From NCBI RefSeq assembly GCF_014596085.1, contig NZ_JACCJY010000007.1:124001-188000 (forward strand): a stretch of 64,000 nt of DNA. The letters are read 5' to 3'. The notes below the pieces were generated by a model. That model ran no database searches. It had not been told where the DNA came from and saw nothing but the letters and a program-made list of their open reading frames with translations. The number at the start of each line of letters is the position of its first letter. Position 1 is the first letter of the stretch. Position numbers and translations under genes: made by a program. Shown here piece by piece: positions 1 to 8,009 of the stretch. This DNA comes from Azospirillum tabaci (lineage in GTDB: Bacteria > Pseudomonadota > Alphaproteobacteria > Azospirillales > Azospirillaceae).

Positions 1-108
1 CAACGGCCAGCCGGCCACCCCCGTCAGCACCACCAGCATCGGCAGCAGGAACAGCCACGCCGCCCGGCGCCTCTGCCGCTCCAGGCTGGAGTGCGGAAGA
101 CCGCTCAC
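1..108 (-). CDS. Sugar ABC transporter permease, MalF/UgpA type (partial)
   Basis: Only the first ~36 codons lie in the window; the gene continues past the left edge. The frame opens with GTG, whose GTGA overlaps the TGA stop of the upstream binding-protein gene, a typical translationally coupled junction. The visible protein begins with a short polar, arginine-rich stretch (LERQRRRAAW) followed by a hydrophobic segment (LFLLPMLVVLTGVAGWPL), as in MalF/UgpA-type inner-membrane permeases of CUT1 sugar importers. The function rests on this segment plus the neighbouring binding protein; too little sequence is visible for more. Confidence 0.65.
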   Translation of the reverse strand, partial: MSGLPHSSLERQRRRAAWLFLLPMLVVLTGVAGWPL

Positions 109-1376
109 CAGCGCCCTCCCCGGCTGATGCGAACCAGAGCCTCCTTGAGGTCCGGCAGCATCGCCTTGGCGTCCTGCCGTCCGGTCAGCACCTCGTGGAC
201 GTTGGCGTAGAACTCCGCCGACACCTGATTGTAGCGCATGCCCGTCGCCTGGGCCGGGCGGTTGACCGCGTTGGCGATGGAGTCCGCCAGCTCCGCGAAG
301 AAGGGGTTGGCGGCCACCACCTCCGCATCCTCGTAGAGCGCCGGGATGGTCGGGTTTGACGCGCCGTGGATGGCCCGCCGCTTCTGCTCGGCCACGCTGG
401 TCAGGTACAGCGCCAGATCCGCGGCCTCGTCCGCATGGGCGGAGAATTTGCTGACCGCCAGCAACTGCCCGCCCAGCGTGGACGTGTGGCGCCCGCCCGG
501 CCCACCCTTGGGCAACGGCACCACGGCGACCTTGCCGCCGACCGCGCTGTCCGCCGCGTTGACCAGCGTCCAGGCGTAGGGCCAGTTGCGCATGAAGACG
601 GCGTTGCCGGACTGGAAGACGCCGCGCGCCTCCTCCTCCATGTAATTGAGGACTCCGGGCGGGCTGATCGAGCCGACCCAGCCGCGGGCTATGGCCAGCG
701 CCTCGGCGGCCTGCGGGTTGTCGATGGTGATGGCGCCGTCGGGGTTCACGATGGTGCCGCCGTTGCGGCTGGCGATCCATTCCAGCGCGTTGACGGTCAG
801 CCCCTCATAGGCGCGGCCCTGCCAGACATAACCCCACATCCGGTCGCGCCCGGCGGCGCGCTCCTCCCGTTGGATCAGGGCGGCGGTGTCCTGAAGCTCC
901 TCCCAGGTTTCCGGCACCGGGCGCCCGTGGGCCTCCAGCAGGTCCTTGCGGGCATAGAGGACTCCGGCGTCGGCGAACCAGGGCATCGCGACCAGCCGGC
1001 CCTTGACCGTAGCGGCCTCGACCATCGCCGGAAGATGTTGGCGGACAACGTCCGGCCCGGCGCGGTCCGTCAGATTGATGAAGTAGTTGCCGAGGATGCC
1101 TGGCCAGACCACGTCGATCTGGAACACGTCGATGTCCGGCGACCCGGCGGCGAGAAGCTGCTGGTAGAGCGCCAGCTGCTCGCTCGCCCCCTTGGGCGGG
1201 GAGACGAAGCGGACCTCGTTCCCGCTGCGCCGCGCCCACTCCTGCGCGCCGTCGCGGCACAGGTCGAAGCTGATGCCGAGCCCGCTGCAGGCCAGGGTCA
1301 CCGTCGCCCCGGTGGCGGGCAGCGCCGCAAGGGCCGTCAACACCCCAGCCAAGAGCAACGCGCACAGCCGCGCCAT
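105..1376 (-). CDS. ABC transporter sugar-binding protein (CUT1, ThuE/MalE-like)
   Basis: Periplasmic solute-binding protein of 423 residues. A hydrophobic signal peptide spans about residues 1-24 (cleavage near PATGA-TV). The mature part has features of family-1 extracellular solute-binding proteins, including a QIDVVWPGILGNYF stretch near residue 86 and an aromatic-rich region (MPWFADAGVLYAR). These resemble ThuE/LpqY-type trehalose/maltose binding proteins, but the sugar cannot be assigned from sequence alone. The stop overlaps the GTG start of a permease that leaves the window, so this is the first or an early gene of a sugar import operon on the minus strand. Upstream is a 315-base stretch with palindromic repeats, so its own promoter is not obvious. 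Confidence 0.85.
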   Translation of the reverse strand: MARLCALLLAGVLTALAALPATGATVTLACSGLGISFDLCRDGAQEWARRSGNEVRFVSPPKGASEQLALYQQLLAAGSPDIDVFQIDVVWPGILGNYFINLTDRAGPDVVRQHLPAMVEAATVKGRLVAMPWFADAGVLYARKDLLEAHGRPVPETWEELQDTAALIQREERAAGRDRMWGYVWQGRAYEGLTVNALEWIASRNGGTIVNPDGAITIDNPQAAEALAIARGWVGSISPPGVLNYMEEEARGVFQSGNAVFMRNWPYAWTLVNAADSAVGGKVAVVPLPKGGPGGRHTSTLGGQLLAVSKFSAHADEAADLALYLTSVAEQKRRAIHGASNPTIPALYEDAEVVAANPFFAELADSIANAVNRPAQATGMRYNQVSAEFYANVHEVLTGRQDAKAMLPDLKEALVRISRGGRW

Positions 1377-1488
1377 GGAGGCCCACCCGTTTCCGGTTCA
1401 TTCTGGCCCGGTTCATCCAGGTCCGGATTGGAAACTCCAATGGCCGCGGTCGAGTTCCCTGTGCCCGAATTGCAGCCGAACGACAAAG

Positions 1489-1665
1489 CCCTCTCCCCCC
1501 TGGGGAGAGGGTTGGGTGAGGGGGATTTACGCCCGGCCGGGCGGAGAAAAGTTCGCGCTTCGCAAAGTGAAGTGGACCGCCTTCGGCGCCCCCTTCATCC
1601 TGCTTCTCCCCGCTTTCGGCGGACCAACGGTCCGCCTGTCGCGTCAGCGCAAACTTCGTTTGCGC
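1489..1665. repeat. Intergenic palindromic repeat cluster
   Basis: The gap between the sugar-binding protein and the methyltransferase holds no gene. It contains a perfect 10-bp palindrome (CCCTCTCCCC, 3-nt loop) at 1489-1511, a hairpin GGCGGACC-AAC-GGTCCGCC at 1618-1636, and a hairpin GCGCAAACTTCGTTTGCGC at 1647-1665. The first matches the arms of larger nested palindromes at 24.2 kb and 33.2 kb, so it is one member of a dispersed family. The two right-hand hairpins lie just past the stop of the minus-strand methyltransferase and could stabilise its transcript end, but no T-run follows. Confidence 0.75.
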
Positions 1666-1691
1666 GTGAGCAGGGCGAGAAGGAACAGGCA

Positions 1692-2327
1692 TCAGGCGGG
1701 GGTGGCGGCCTCGCGGCGGCAGTGCAGCAGGCTGAACAGGCCGAAGGGCGGAACGGTCTGCAACTCCTCCACCTTCAGGCGGGAACCGGACATCAGCGTG
1801 TCCAGCGTGAAGTCGGGCCGCCAGCCCAGCTTCTTGGAGAAGGGCGCCATCCAGTTCTCCACCGAGCGGCGGATGCCCGGCTTGTCGGCGGCAAAGTGGT
1901 TGACGATCAGGATGTCGCCGCCGGGACGGCAGACACGCTCCAACTCGTTCATCGTGCCCTGCGGGTCGGGGACCACGGTCATCACATACATGGCGACCAC
2001 GAGGTCGAAGCTGCCGTCGGCGAAGGCCAGCTTGCCGGCGTCCATCTCCAGCAGCCCCTCGACATTCTCCAGCCGCTCGCGGTCCACCCGGTCCTGGGCG
2101 ACGCGCAGCATCTCGGAGGACAGGTCGATGCCGACCACACGGTTGTCCTTGCGGTAGTCGGACAGGGAGATGCCCGTGCCCACGCCCACCTCCAGAACGC
2201 GCAGGCCGCCCCGCCGGTTGATCCATTTCACGGCAGCGTGCCGGCCCGACGCCAGCAGGTTCCCGAAGACGGGGTCGTAGAAGCGCGCGTAGCGCCGGTA
2301 GGCGGCGCGGATGGAGTCGGCGTCCAT
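1692..2327 (-). CDS. pmtA: PmtA-like phosphatidylethanolamine N-methyltransferase
   Basis: Class I SAM-dependent methyltransferase of 211 residues. The SAM-binding motif I (VLEVGVGTG) lies at about residues 44-52, followed by an acidic motif (VVGIDLSSEML) and the post-motif VCRPGGDILIVNHF. The wording of motif I and the C-terminal VPPFGLFSLLHCRR match the Rhodobacter-type PmtA family, which methylates phosphatidylethanolamine toward phosphatidylcholine at the inner membrane. The ATG used here has GAGGGAG seven bases upstream; a longer in-frame start has no such site. It stands alone on the minus strand, divergent from parA. Substrate assignment is by family resemblance; a quinone or other small-molecule methyltransferase remains possible. 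Confidence 0.75.
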   Translation of the reverse strand: MDADSIRAAYRRYARFYDPVFGNLLASGRHAAVKWINRRGGLRVLEVGVGTGISLSDYRKDNRVVGIDLSSEMLRVAQDRVDRERLENVEGLLEMDAGKLAFADGSFDLVVAMYVMTVVPDPQGTMNELERVCRPGGDILIVNHFAADKPGIRRSVENWMAPFSKKLGWRPDFTLDTLMSGSRLKVEELQTVPPFGLFSLLHCRREAATPA

Positions 2328-2476
2328 TGGGTCTCCCTCACGATTCCTGGCGCAGATTTTTCGGCCGCGACCATAGCGGCCTTTCGCACCACAGGAAAGC
2401 CGCAGCGCGCCCCCGTGTTCCACACCGAGGCGCACTTCCCTGTCCGTTCCGAAGCGTCATCACATGTGCTGCACGG

Positions 2477-2498
2477 ATGTTGACACCACCATCAACAT
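2477..2498. promoter_or_regulatory. Palindrome overlapping a TTGACA box upstream of parA
   Basis: A perfect 7-bp inverted repeat, ATGTTGA-8 nt-TCAACAT, lies 45 bases before the chosen parA start. A TTGACA hexamer (2480-2485) sits inside its left arm. It may be an operator bound by the HTH of ParA or by ParB (parS-like), giving autoregulation. No convincing -10 box follows at 16-18 bp, so promoter assignment is weak. Confidence 0.45.
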
Positions 2499-2542
2499 GA
2501 CTCATGGTGCCCGCGCGATCACCCGAAATAAGGGATGCCCCC

Positions 2543-3571
2543 GTGGCCCACGAGATGAGCGGCGAGGAGCTGCGCCGCTACCGCGAACAGCGCGGCATGA
2601 ACCAGCAGGCTCTGGTCGGCTGGCTGAACGAACGGCTGAACCGGCGCTACGACCGCGCCAAGGTCTCCCGCTGGGAAACCGGGGCGGAGCGGATTCCGCA
2701 GATCGTCGCCGGCGCCCTGAAGACAGCGACGGAGCCGGTGGGCATCCCCGCCGCGGCGGCGGTGCGGGCCGCCCCGGTGGTGTTCTGCGCCGCCAACCAG
2801 AAGGGCGGGGTCGCCAAGACGACCACCTGCGTCAACGTTGCGTGGCTGCTCGCCCAGTCGGGGCGGCGCGTGTTGCTGATCGACTGCGACCCGCAGGCCA
2901 ACGCCACCGTGCATCTGGGCGTCGATCCACACGAGCGGGAACTGGCCAAGGCGACCCTCACCCACGCGCTGAAGGCCAGCCGGCCGATGCGGGAGTTCAT
3001 GACTCCGGTCTGCGACGGGGCCTTCGACCTGCTGCCCTCCTCCATCTCGCTGGCGGCGACCGACCGGGAGCTGCTGCGCCAGCCCAACGGCACGCTGATC
3101 CTGCGCGCCAAGATCGCGCAGCTCGCCGGCCAGTACGACTTCGTGGTGCTGGACTGCCCGCCGCATCTGGGCGAGCTGACCGTCTCGGTGCTGAACGCCG
3201 CCGACCAGCTGCTGATTCCGACCCAGACGGAGATGCTGTCCATGATGGGCATCCCGCAGCTGTTCGAGACCATCGCCGGCGTGCGCGAGCTGGTGAACCC
3301 GCGCCTGCAGATCCTCGGCATCCTGCCGACCATGTACAGCCCGCGCCGTCTTCAGGACGAGACGGTGATGAAGGAACTGCGCGAGCTTGCGGCGGCGGAG
3401 CAGCTCCACCTCTTCTCGCCGGTCAAGCGGGCCGCCGACTATTCCAAGAGCGTGATGGCCGGGCGCCCCGGCCTCGCCTACAACCCGAACTCCGCGGGCG
3501 CGGAGAGCTACCGCGAGATCGCCGACGCCCTGCTGGCGCTCGCCGGGGAGGAGATCCGCCATGGCGCGTAA
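2543..3571 (+). CDS. parA: ParA partition ATPase with N-terminal HTH
   Basis: Plasmid-type ParA of 342 residues. An XRE-like helix-turn-helix occupies about residues 6-50 (LRRYREQRGMNQQALVGWL, then KVSRWETG). It is followed by a deviant Walker A box KGGVAKTT (about 87-94), the Walker A' LLIDCDPQ (about 111-118) and VVLDCPPHLGE. ParA dimers bind non-specific DNA and move ParB-parS complexes, segregating the replicon; the HTH of long ParAs usually represses the par operon. The GTG start is preferred because AAGGGA lies seven bases upstream; an ATG 39 bases earlier and one 12 bases later are also in frame. It overlaps parB by 11 bases, so the two are translationally coupled. Confidence 0.92.
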   Translation: MAHEMSGEELRRYREQRGMNQQALVGWLNERLNRRYDRAKVSRWETGAERIPQIVAGALKTATEPVGIPAAAAVRAAPVVFCAANQKGGVAKTTTCVNVAWLLAQSGRRVLLIDCDPQANATVHLGVDPHERELAKATLTHALKASRPMREFMTPVCDGAFDLLPSSISLAATDRELLRQPNGTLILRAKIAQLAGQYDFVVLDCPPHLGELTVSVLNAADQLLIPTQTEMLSMMGIPQLFETIAGVRELVNPRLQILGILPTMYSPRRLQDETVMKELRELAAAEQLHLFSPVKRAADYSKSVMAGRPGLAYNPNSAGAESYREIADALLALAGEEIRHGA

Positions 3572-4418
3572 GCTCGACACTTCCAACGCCGGCCTGTTCA
3601 AGCGGGCGCTCAGCCGCACCGGCAGCGGCGGAGGCAGCAACGCCGCCCTGTTCGGCCTGTCCGGCAAGATGCGCCACCGCGAGATCCCGCTGGAGCAGGT
3701 GGAGCCGAACCCCGACCAGCCGCGGCGCAACGCCCGCGGGGCCGACATCGCGGCGCTGGCCGCCTCGATCGGCGAGCGGGGCCTGCTGCAGCCGATCAAC
3801 GTGCGGGAGGTCGCCCCCGACCGCTTCCAGATCGTGGCGGGGGAGCGGCGCTACTGGGCCTTCCGCGTCTTGGAGCGGGAGACCATCCCGGCGCTGGTCA
3901 TCGACACCGACGACGTGCAGGCGCTGGCCCTGATCGAGAACGCCCAGCGCGTCGACCTGCACCCCATCGACCTTGCCGTGACGCTCGCCAAACTGATCGG
4001 GGACAAGGGGCTGACGCAGGAGCAGGCCGCCGTCCTGGTCGGCAAGTCGCAGGAGTATGTGGCCCGGCTGCTGGGCATCCTGCGCCTGCCCGCCCGCATC
4101 CTGGAGGAGGCCCCCGACCGTCCCGCCGTCACCGTCTCCCTTCTGATGGAGCTGGCGGAACTGCCCGACGAGGACGTCCAACTCGCGCTCTGGGCACGGG
4201 CCGGCGACGGCCTGACCGTGAAGGACGTGCGCAGCGCCAAGCAAGAGCGCAGGGCGGCCCGCCCGGCCGCCCCCTCCGCAGCACCCGCATTGCGTGCGCT
4301 GCGCAGCAATGTGGACAGGATCCACAGCCTCCGCGCCTCGGGCCACGCCTTGGCCGAGGACCAGCGACAGGAGCTGCGCGACCTGCGCGACGCCATCGAC
4401 GCTCTTCTGCGTGAGTGA
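3561..4418 (+). CDS. parB: ParB/Spo0J-family centromere-binding protein
   Basis: Protein of 285 residues with a ParB N-terminal CTPase/nuclease-like domain. The key motifs are GERRYWA (residues 94-100) and the box II ENAQRVDLHPIDLA (126-139). A helix-turn-helix follows at about 150-175 (LTQEQAAVLVGKSQEYVARLL). ParB loads at parS and spreads as a clamp, forming the partition complex moved by ParA. The basic N-terminus (MARKLDTSNAGLFKRAL) resembles the ParA-interacting leader of plasmid RepB/ParB proteins. It directly follows parA with overlapping reading frames. No parS was identified with certainty. Confidence 0.92.
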   Translation: MARKLDTSNAGLFKRALSRTGSGGGSNAALFGLSGKMRHREIPLEQVEPNPDQPRRNARGADIAALAASIGERGLLQPINVREVAPDRFQIVAGERRYWAFRVLERETIPALVIDTDDVQALALIENAQRVDLHPIDLAVTLAKLIGDKGLTQEQAAVLVGKSQEYVARLLGILRLPARILEEAPDRPAVTVSLLMELAELPDEDVQLALWARAGDGLTVKDVRSAKQERRAARPAAPSAAPALRALRSNVDRIHSLRASGHALAEDQRQELRDLRDAIDALLRE

Positions 4419-4552
4419 CGGCGTGGCGGCGAACCGACGTGAAATGGAATTTTCTCGTCACACTTTCGTCTTGCTGGCAGTCTCTAGACGGAACTCGACT
4501 CTTGCGTGACGCTTGGTCAATGTTGCGCCATCCGTCTCCAAAAGGTGCTGCC

Positions 4553-5029
4553 ATGTCCGATACCGCCGTCGCCGATTCCGCCGCCATCCAGTCGCCGGCC
4601 CAGCTGCCGGCCGTCCAGTCGCCGGCGGCGCCGTCCGCCCCCCCGCCGAGCGGCGCCGCCGTCATCCAGAACGAGCAGGGCAAGGCGAACTCCCTGCTGA
4701 ACACCATCGCGGACAAGCTGGACCGGCTGGTCACGCTGACGGTGGTGACGGCGATCGCCGACATCGACGTGGTTCAGGACGATCCCAATCAGGTCGGCTT
4801 CACCTGCCGTCCGAAGGCCGGCACAACCATCGAGGCGTTCCAGACCCAGGTCAATCTGGTCACCGGCGACATCGAGAACCTGATCAGCCGCGATTTCGCG
4901 ACCAACACCGCCTACCACAGCCTGACCGAGTTCCATCTCGCCCAGGTGACCAAGAGCAGCGACATCGTCAGCACCAACCTGAAGGCGATCCGCGATCTGG
5001 CCGTCCAGATCTCCGGCCGCCCGGGCTGA
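4553..5029 (+). CDS. Hypothetical protein, first of three genes after parAB
   Basis: Unrecognised protein of 158 residues. The first ~40 residues are Ala/Pro/Ser-rich and probably disordered. The rest is a predicted mixed alpha/beta region (NSLLNTIADKLDRLVTL near the start, SSDIVSTNLKAIRDLAVQI at the end) without signal peptide or membrane segment. The ATG is chosen because AAAGGTG lies upstream and the sequence before it is low-quality coding. It follows parB by 134 bases and precedes two more unknown genes in the same direction. This could be a partition-associated operon or plasmid-specific accessory genes. No function is proposed. Confidence 0.7.
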   Translation: MSDTAVADSAAIQSPAQLPAVQSPAAPSAPPPSGAAVIQNEQGKANSLLNTIADKLDRLVTLTVVTAIADIDVVQDDPNQVGFTCRPKAGTTIEAFQTQVNLVTGDIENLISRDFATNTAYHSLTEFHLAQVTKSSDIVSTNLKAIRDLAVQISGRPG

Positions 5030-5108
5030 CCCGCACCCGGGCCGGCGGGGGGCCGTTCCCTCCCCCGCCGCCACCGCCGACGCCCTTCCCAACCCAGCAC
5101 GGTGGCCA

Positions 5109-5960
5109 ATGTCCCAGTTCGTCGATCTGGCGCGCAACCTTCTCGCGCTCGAAATCAACACCGTGCTGAAAACCGGCATCTCGGCGGAGAAGATGCCGCT
5201 GGCCGGGGACGCGCTGATCGATCTGGCGCAGGAATACTATGTCTTCCTGTGCGAGCAGCTGGACACCTTCGGCAGCCGCGAGGCGTCGATCCTCGCCCCC
5301 TGGGCCGACCGGATATCGGAAACCTTCCATTGGGGGCTGGCGCCCTTCGCACCGCCGTCCGACGCCGCCCGGCCCGACCGCTACGACCCGTTCTTCTTCA
5401 GCCGCGACCTGCCGGGCAACGATCCCGCCCGTGGCACCACGTTGAAGGTCTTCGACGACCTGCGCGAGGTGGCGAGCTGGCTGCGCGAGATGACCGACCG
5501 CACCCTTGACGCCGCCCGGCAGCCTGGCGCCGCCGCCGAGGTGGTGTCCGCCGCGGCGATGATCGACCGGGACGCGCCGCCGATCCTGATGCGCATCCAG
5601 CGCAACTCCGACCAGATCAACGATGTGTTGCGGCGGCGCGGGCTGGACAGCGTCAGCTATCTGCGCGGCATGGACGAAGAGGTCCGCCGCATGCCGGCGC
5701 TGAAGACCGCGGATGTGGTGACCATCCGCAAGGCGTGGGACGTGGGGACCGAGCTGGTGGTCATGCAGTCCACGATCCAGATCGACGGCGATGTGGTCAC
5801 CCGCCTGCTGAAGGGCCGGGACAACGCCGGCAGCAGCGTCATGATCGGCGTCCACAAGGACGCGGTGGACGTCTCGTTCCGCTATTGGAGCTTCCTGATC
5901 GATGCGTTGGGGCGGTTCGCCGGGAAAGCCGTCAACACCCTGGTGGGAGACACGGGGTAG
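5109..5960 (+). CDS. Hypothetical cytoplasmic protein, second gene after parAB
   Basis: Unrecognised protein of 283 residues, predicted largely alpha-helical and soluble. It has many conserved-looking aromatic and charged clusters (LAQEYYVFLCEQLDTFGSRE, DRYDPFFFSRDLPGND, SVSYLRGMDEEVRRMP). No P-loop, HTH or membrane segment is visible. It is followed by another unknown gene whose frame overlaps its 3' end. Codon use is as GC-biased as in parAB, so it is not an obvious recent import. Role unknown. Confidence 0.75.
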   Translation: MSQFVDLARNLLALEINTVLKTGISAEKMPLAGDALIDLAQEYYVFLCEQLDTFGSREASILAPWADRISETFHWGLAPFAPPSDAARPDRYDPFFFSRDLPGNDPARGTTLKVFDDLREVASWLREMTDRTLDAARQPGAAAEVVSAAAMIDRDAPPILMRIQRNSDQINDVLRRRGLDSVSYLRGMDEEVRRMPALKTADVVTIRKAWDVGTELVVMQSTIQIDGDVVTRLLKGRDNAGSSVMIGVHKDAVDVSFRYWSFLIDALGRFAGKAVNTLVGDTG

Positions 5961-6594
5961 CCCGCTGCGCCGGCGCCTTCTGAGCGATCTGCCGCACGGC
6001 TTCGTCTGGCGACGCGACGCCCTGGCCGAGATGGCCGGGCGGATGCGTCGGGGCAAGGCCGGCCTGATCCCGCGGCGCGGGCATGGCATCGCGCTTGCCC
6101 TTCAGTTCTTCGCCCAAGGCGGGCGGACGATCGGCCTGCGCGTGCCGGTGGCCTCGCCATCGCCCGGCAGCAGCGGCCTGCGCACCGTCCCGGTCCGCGT
6201 GTCGATCCAGCCCGACGGCGACGTGCTGGTCGCCCTGCCCCGCGCCGAGGTCGAGGACGGACGGTTCGACGCCGCATCCGCGGCGCGACTGACCGCGCAA
6301 CTGCGCCGGCTGGTGGGGCGGGTCACCACGACGAACCCGCTGTGGGAGATCGACGCGCTTCAGGCGCTGGGGGAAGCCGTCACCGCCGTGGCCGGGCTGT
6401 GCAGCGGCACCGTCCTGCTGTGGAACGGGTTCGAGCAGATGACCGCCGGCCAATGGGCGCACAGCGGCGCGACGCTCGTCCTGCTGGCCGCGCCGGCCGC
6501 GCTGGCGAAGCTGCGGCCCTGGCTTTTGGGAGCGGTGGCGCCCAAGCTGTTCCCGCTCGCGCTCAAGGCCGGCGAACAAATCGTGCGGATTTGA
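5902..6594 (+). CDS. Hypothetical protein with C-terminal membrane-like segment
   Basis: Unrecognised protein, up to 230 residues. The listed start is the only ATG before the conserved-looking part and overlaps the preceding gene by 59 bases; a non-ATG start near the previous stop, or the later Met at residue 44, is equally possible. The middle has a beta-rich stretch (TVPVRVSIQPDGDVLVALPRAEV is representative). The last third is hydrophobic (ALGEAVTAVAGLCSGTVLLW, TLVLLAAPAALAKL), suggesting one or two membrane segments. It ends the parAB-linked run; 290 bases of regulatory DNA then separate it from phaB. Function unknown. Confidence 0.6.
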   Translation: MRWGGSPGKPSTPWWETRGSPLRRRLLSDLPHGFVWRRDALAEMAGRMRRGKAGLIPRRGHGIALALQFFAQGGRTIGLRVPVASPSPGSSGLRTVPVRVSIQPDGDVLVALPRAEVEDGRFDAASAARLTAQLRRLVGRVTTTNPLWEIDALQALGEAVTAVAGLCSGTVLLWNGFEQMTAGQWAHSGATLVLLAAPAALAKLRPWLLGAVAPKLFPLALKAGEQIVRI

Positions 6595-6692
6595 GCCGAA
6601 TCCGGCTGGGTACCCCGTTTGGTGCGGTGCAGTAAGGGTCTGAAAATTCATTTCTTATTGACATTCCTGTGAAAAATCGCCTCTGCACGCAT

Positions 6693-6706
6693 CTGCGATG
6701 TTGCAG
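6693..6706. promoter_or_regulatory. PhaR-like CTGC-N6-GCAG operator candidate upstream of phaB
   Basis: The sequence CTGC-6 nt-GCAG sits in a TGC-rich patch (another TGCA at 6684-6687, another TGCAGCGCA at 6702-6710) immediately before the putative -35 box of phaB. PhaR repressors of PHB genes in Paracoccus and Rhodobacter bind TGC-rich, CTGC/GCAG-type inverted repeats. The assignment is by that resemblance only. Confidence 0.4.
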
Positions 6707-6710
6707 CGCA

Positions 6711-6739
6711 TTGGCCCGGAGCCGGACTTGTTCTATGTT
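6711..6739 (+). promoter_or_regulatory. Putative phaB promoter TTGGCC-N17-TATGTT
   Basis: A -35-like TTGGCC and a -10-like TATGTT are separated by 17 bases and placed about 145 bases before the phaB start. An upstream TTGACA (6658-6663) lacks a matching -10. The long leader that follows has no open frame of note. Confidence 0.4.
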
Positions 6740-6885
6740 ATGCCTGCCGCCGCGGTTGATGGGCACCCCACCGGGACCATTGGCACGACAGCATCCGTAA
6801 CAAGAAGCAACCCCTTTGCTTCTGCGGTTCACCAGCGGGCTTGCCTCACCAGGAGCTGGCCGTTTCTATTACTGGAGCGATTGTA

Positions 6886-7626
6886 ATGTCTCAGAAGATC
6901 GCGCTCGTCACCGGTGCCATGGGTGGTCTCGGCACCGCCATCTGCCAAGCCCTGGCCAAGGACGGTTGCATCGTGGCGGCGAACTGCCTGCCGAACTTCG
7001 AGCCGGCCGCGGCCTGGCTGGGCCAGCAGGAAGCCCTCGGCTTCAAGTTCTACGTGGCGGAAGGCGACGTTTCCGACTTCGAAAGCTGCAAGGCGATGGT
7101 CGCCAAGATCGAGGCCGACCTGGGTCCGGTGGACATCCTGGTGAACAACGCCGGCATCACCCGCGACAAGTTCTTCGCCAAGATGGACAAGGCCCAGTGG
7201 GAGGCGGTCATCGCCACCAACCTGAGCAGCCTGTTCAACGTCACCCAGCAGGTTTCCCCGAAGATGGCCGAGCGCGGCTGGGGCCGCATCATCAACATCT
7301 CCTCGGTGAACGGCGTGAAGGGCCAGGCCGGCCAGACCAACTACTCCGCCGCCAAGGCCGGCGTGATCGGCTTCACCAAGGCGCTGGCCGCCGAACTGGC
7401 GACCAAGGGCGTCACCGTCAACGCCATCGCCCCGGGCTACATCGGCACCGAGATGGTCATGGCGATCCGCGAGGACATCCGCCAGGGGATCATCGACACC
7501 GTTCCGATGAAGCGCCTGGGCCGTCCGGACGAGATCGGCGGCGCGGTGTCCTACCTCGCCTCGGAAATCGCCGGCTACATCACCGGCTCGACCCTGAACA
7601 TCAACGGCGGCCTGCACTACCAGTAA
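6886..7626 (+). CDS. phaB: Acetoacetyl-CoA reductase (PHB synthesis)
   Basis: Short-chain dehydrogenase of 246 residues that reduces acetoacetyl-CoA with NADPH to (R)-3-hydroxybutyryl-CoA for polyhydroxybutyrate synthesis. It shows the cofactor motif TGAMGGLG (9-16), NNAG (87-90) and the catalytic Ser140, Tyr153 and Lys157 (NYSAAKAG). The substrate-side wording (ITRDKFFAKMDKAQWEAVI, NISSVNGVKGQAGQTNY) and the C-terminal GYITGSTLNINGGLHYQ are typical of PhaB rather than FabG. GGAG eight bases upstream fixes the ATG. No phaA or phaC is adjacent; it is a single-gene unit with its own promoter region and terminator. Confidence 0.93.
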   Translation: MSQKIALVTGAMGGLGTAICQALAKDGCIVAANCLPNFEPAAAWLGQQEALGFKFYVAEGDVSDFESCKAMVAKIEADLGPVDILVNNAGITRDKFFAKMDKAQWEAVIATNLSSLFNVTQQVSPKMAERGWGRIINISSVNGVKGQAGQTNYSAAKAGVIGFTKALAAELATKGVTVNAIAPGYIGTEMVMAIREDIRQGIIDTVPMKRLGRPDEIGGAVSYLASEIAGYITGSTLNINGGLHYQ

Positions 7627-7674
7627 ACCACTGGCAGCAAGTCACTGGCGGCAAGTCGCCCAGCCGGCGATCAC

Positions 7675-7712
7675 ACGGCCCGTCCCCGGTCTTAAAACCG
7701 GGGACGGGCCGT
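7675..7712 (+). terminator. Strong hairpin terminator after phaB
   Basis: A perfect 16-bp inverted repeat (ACGGCCCGTCCCCGGT, loop CTTAAA) begins 48 bases after the phaB stop. It is followed by only a short T-run, but the stem is exceptionally stable. Confidence 0.85.
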
Positions 7713-8009
7713 TTGCCATTCGCTCCCCGTAATATCCCTTCACGGTAAAACGCCCGGGGCCGGGCGGACCGTTCGCGCCAGACACCTCCCCATTGTGCCA
7801 TGGCTTCGGCACCGGACGGTCATCTGAACAGTATACTCCCGCAGATTTCCTGTTGAATCCGTTCGGGCCCCTGTATCCGCGCCCTCCAGCGAGTATGCTC
7901 CCCAGCAGCACGCAAGTTGCGTCCCGAGGCCGCACCGCGCTCGTCTTCCGGAATCAACAGACGTCGAGAACCTGCACATGGGCACTCCCCATGCAGGAAG
8001 GGAGGAATC
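7713..8009. other. Intergenic region upstream of the acyltransferase gene
   Basis: About 300 bases without a convincing gene. The right end carries the AAGGGAGG ribosome-binding site of the next gene. No clear -35/-10 pair was found. Confidence 0.5.

Noticed and set aside
2504..2545. ATG at 2504 as parA start
   Set aside because: It has no ribosome-binding site and lies right after the candidate operator; the GTG at 2543 has AAGGGA at the correct distance.
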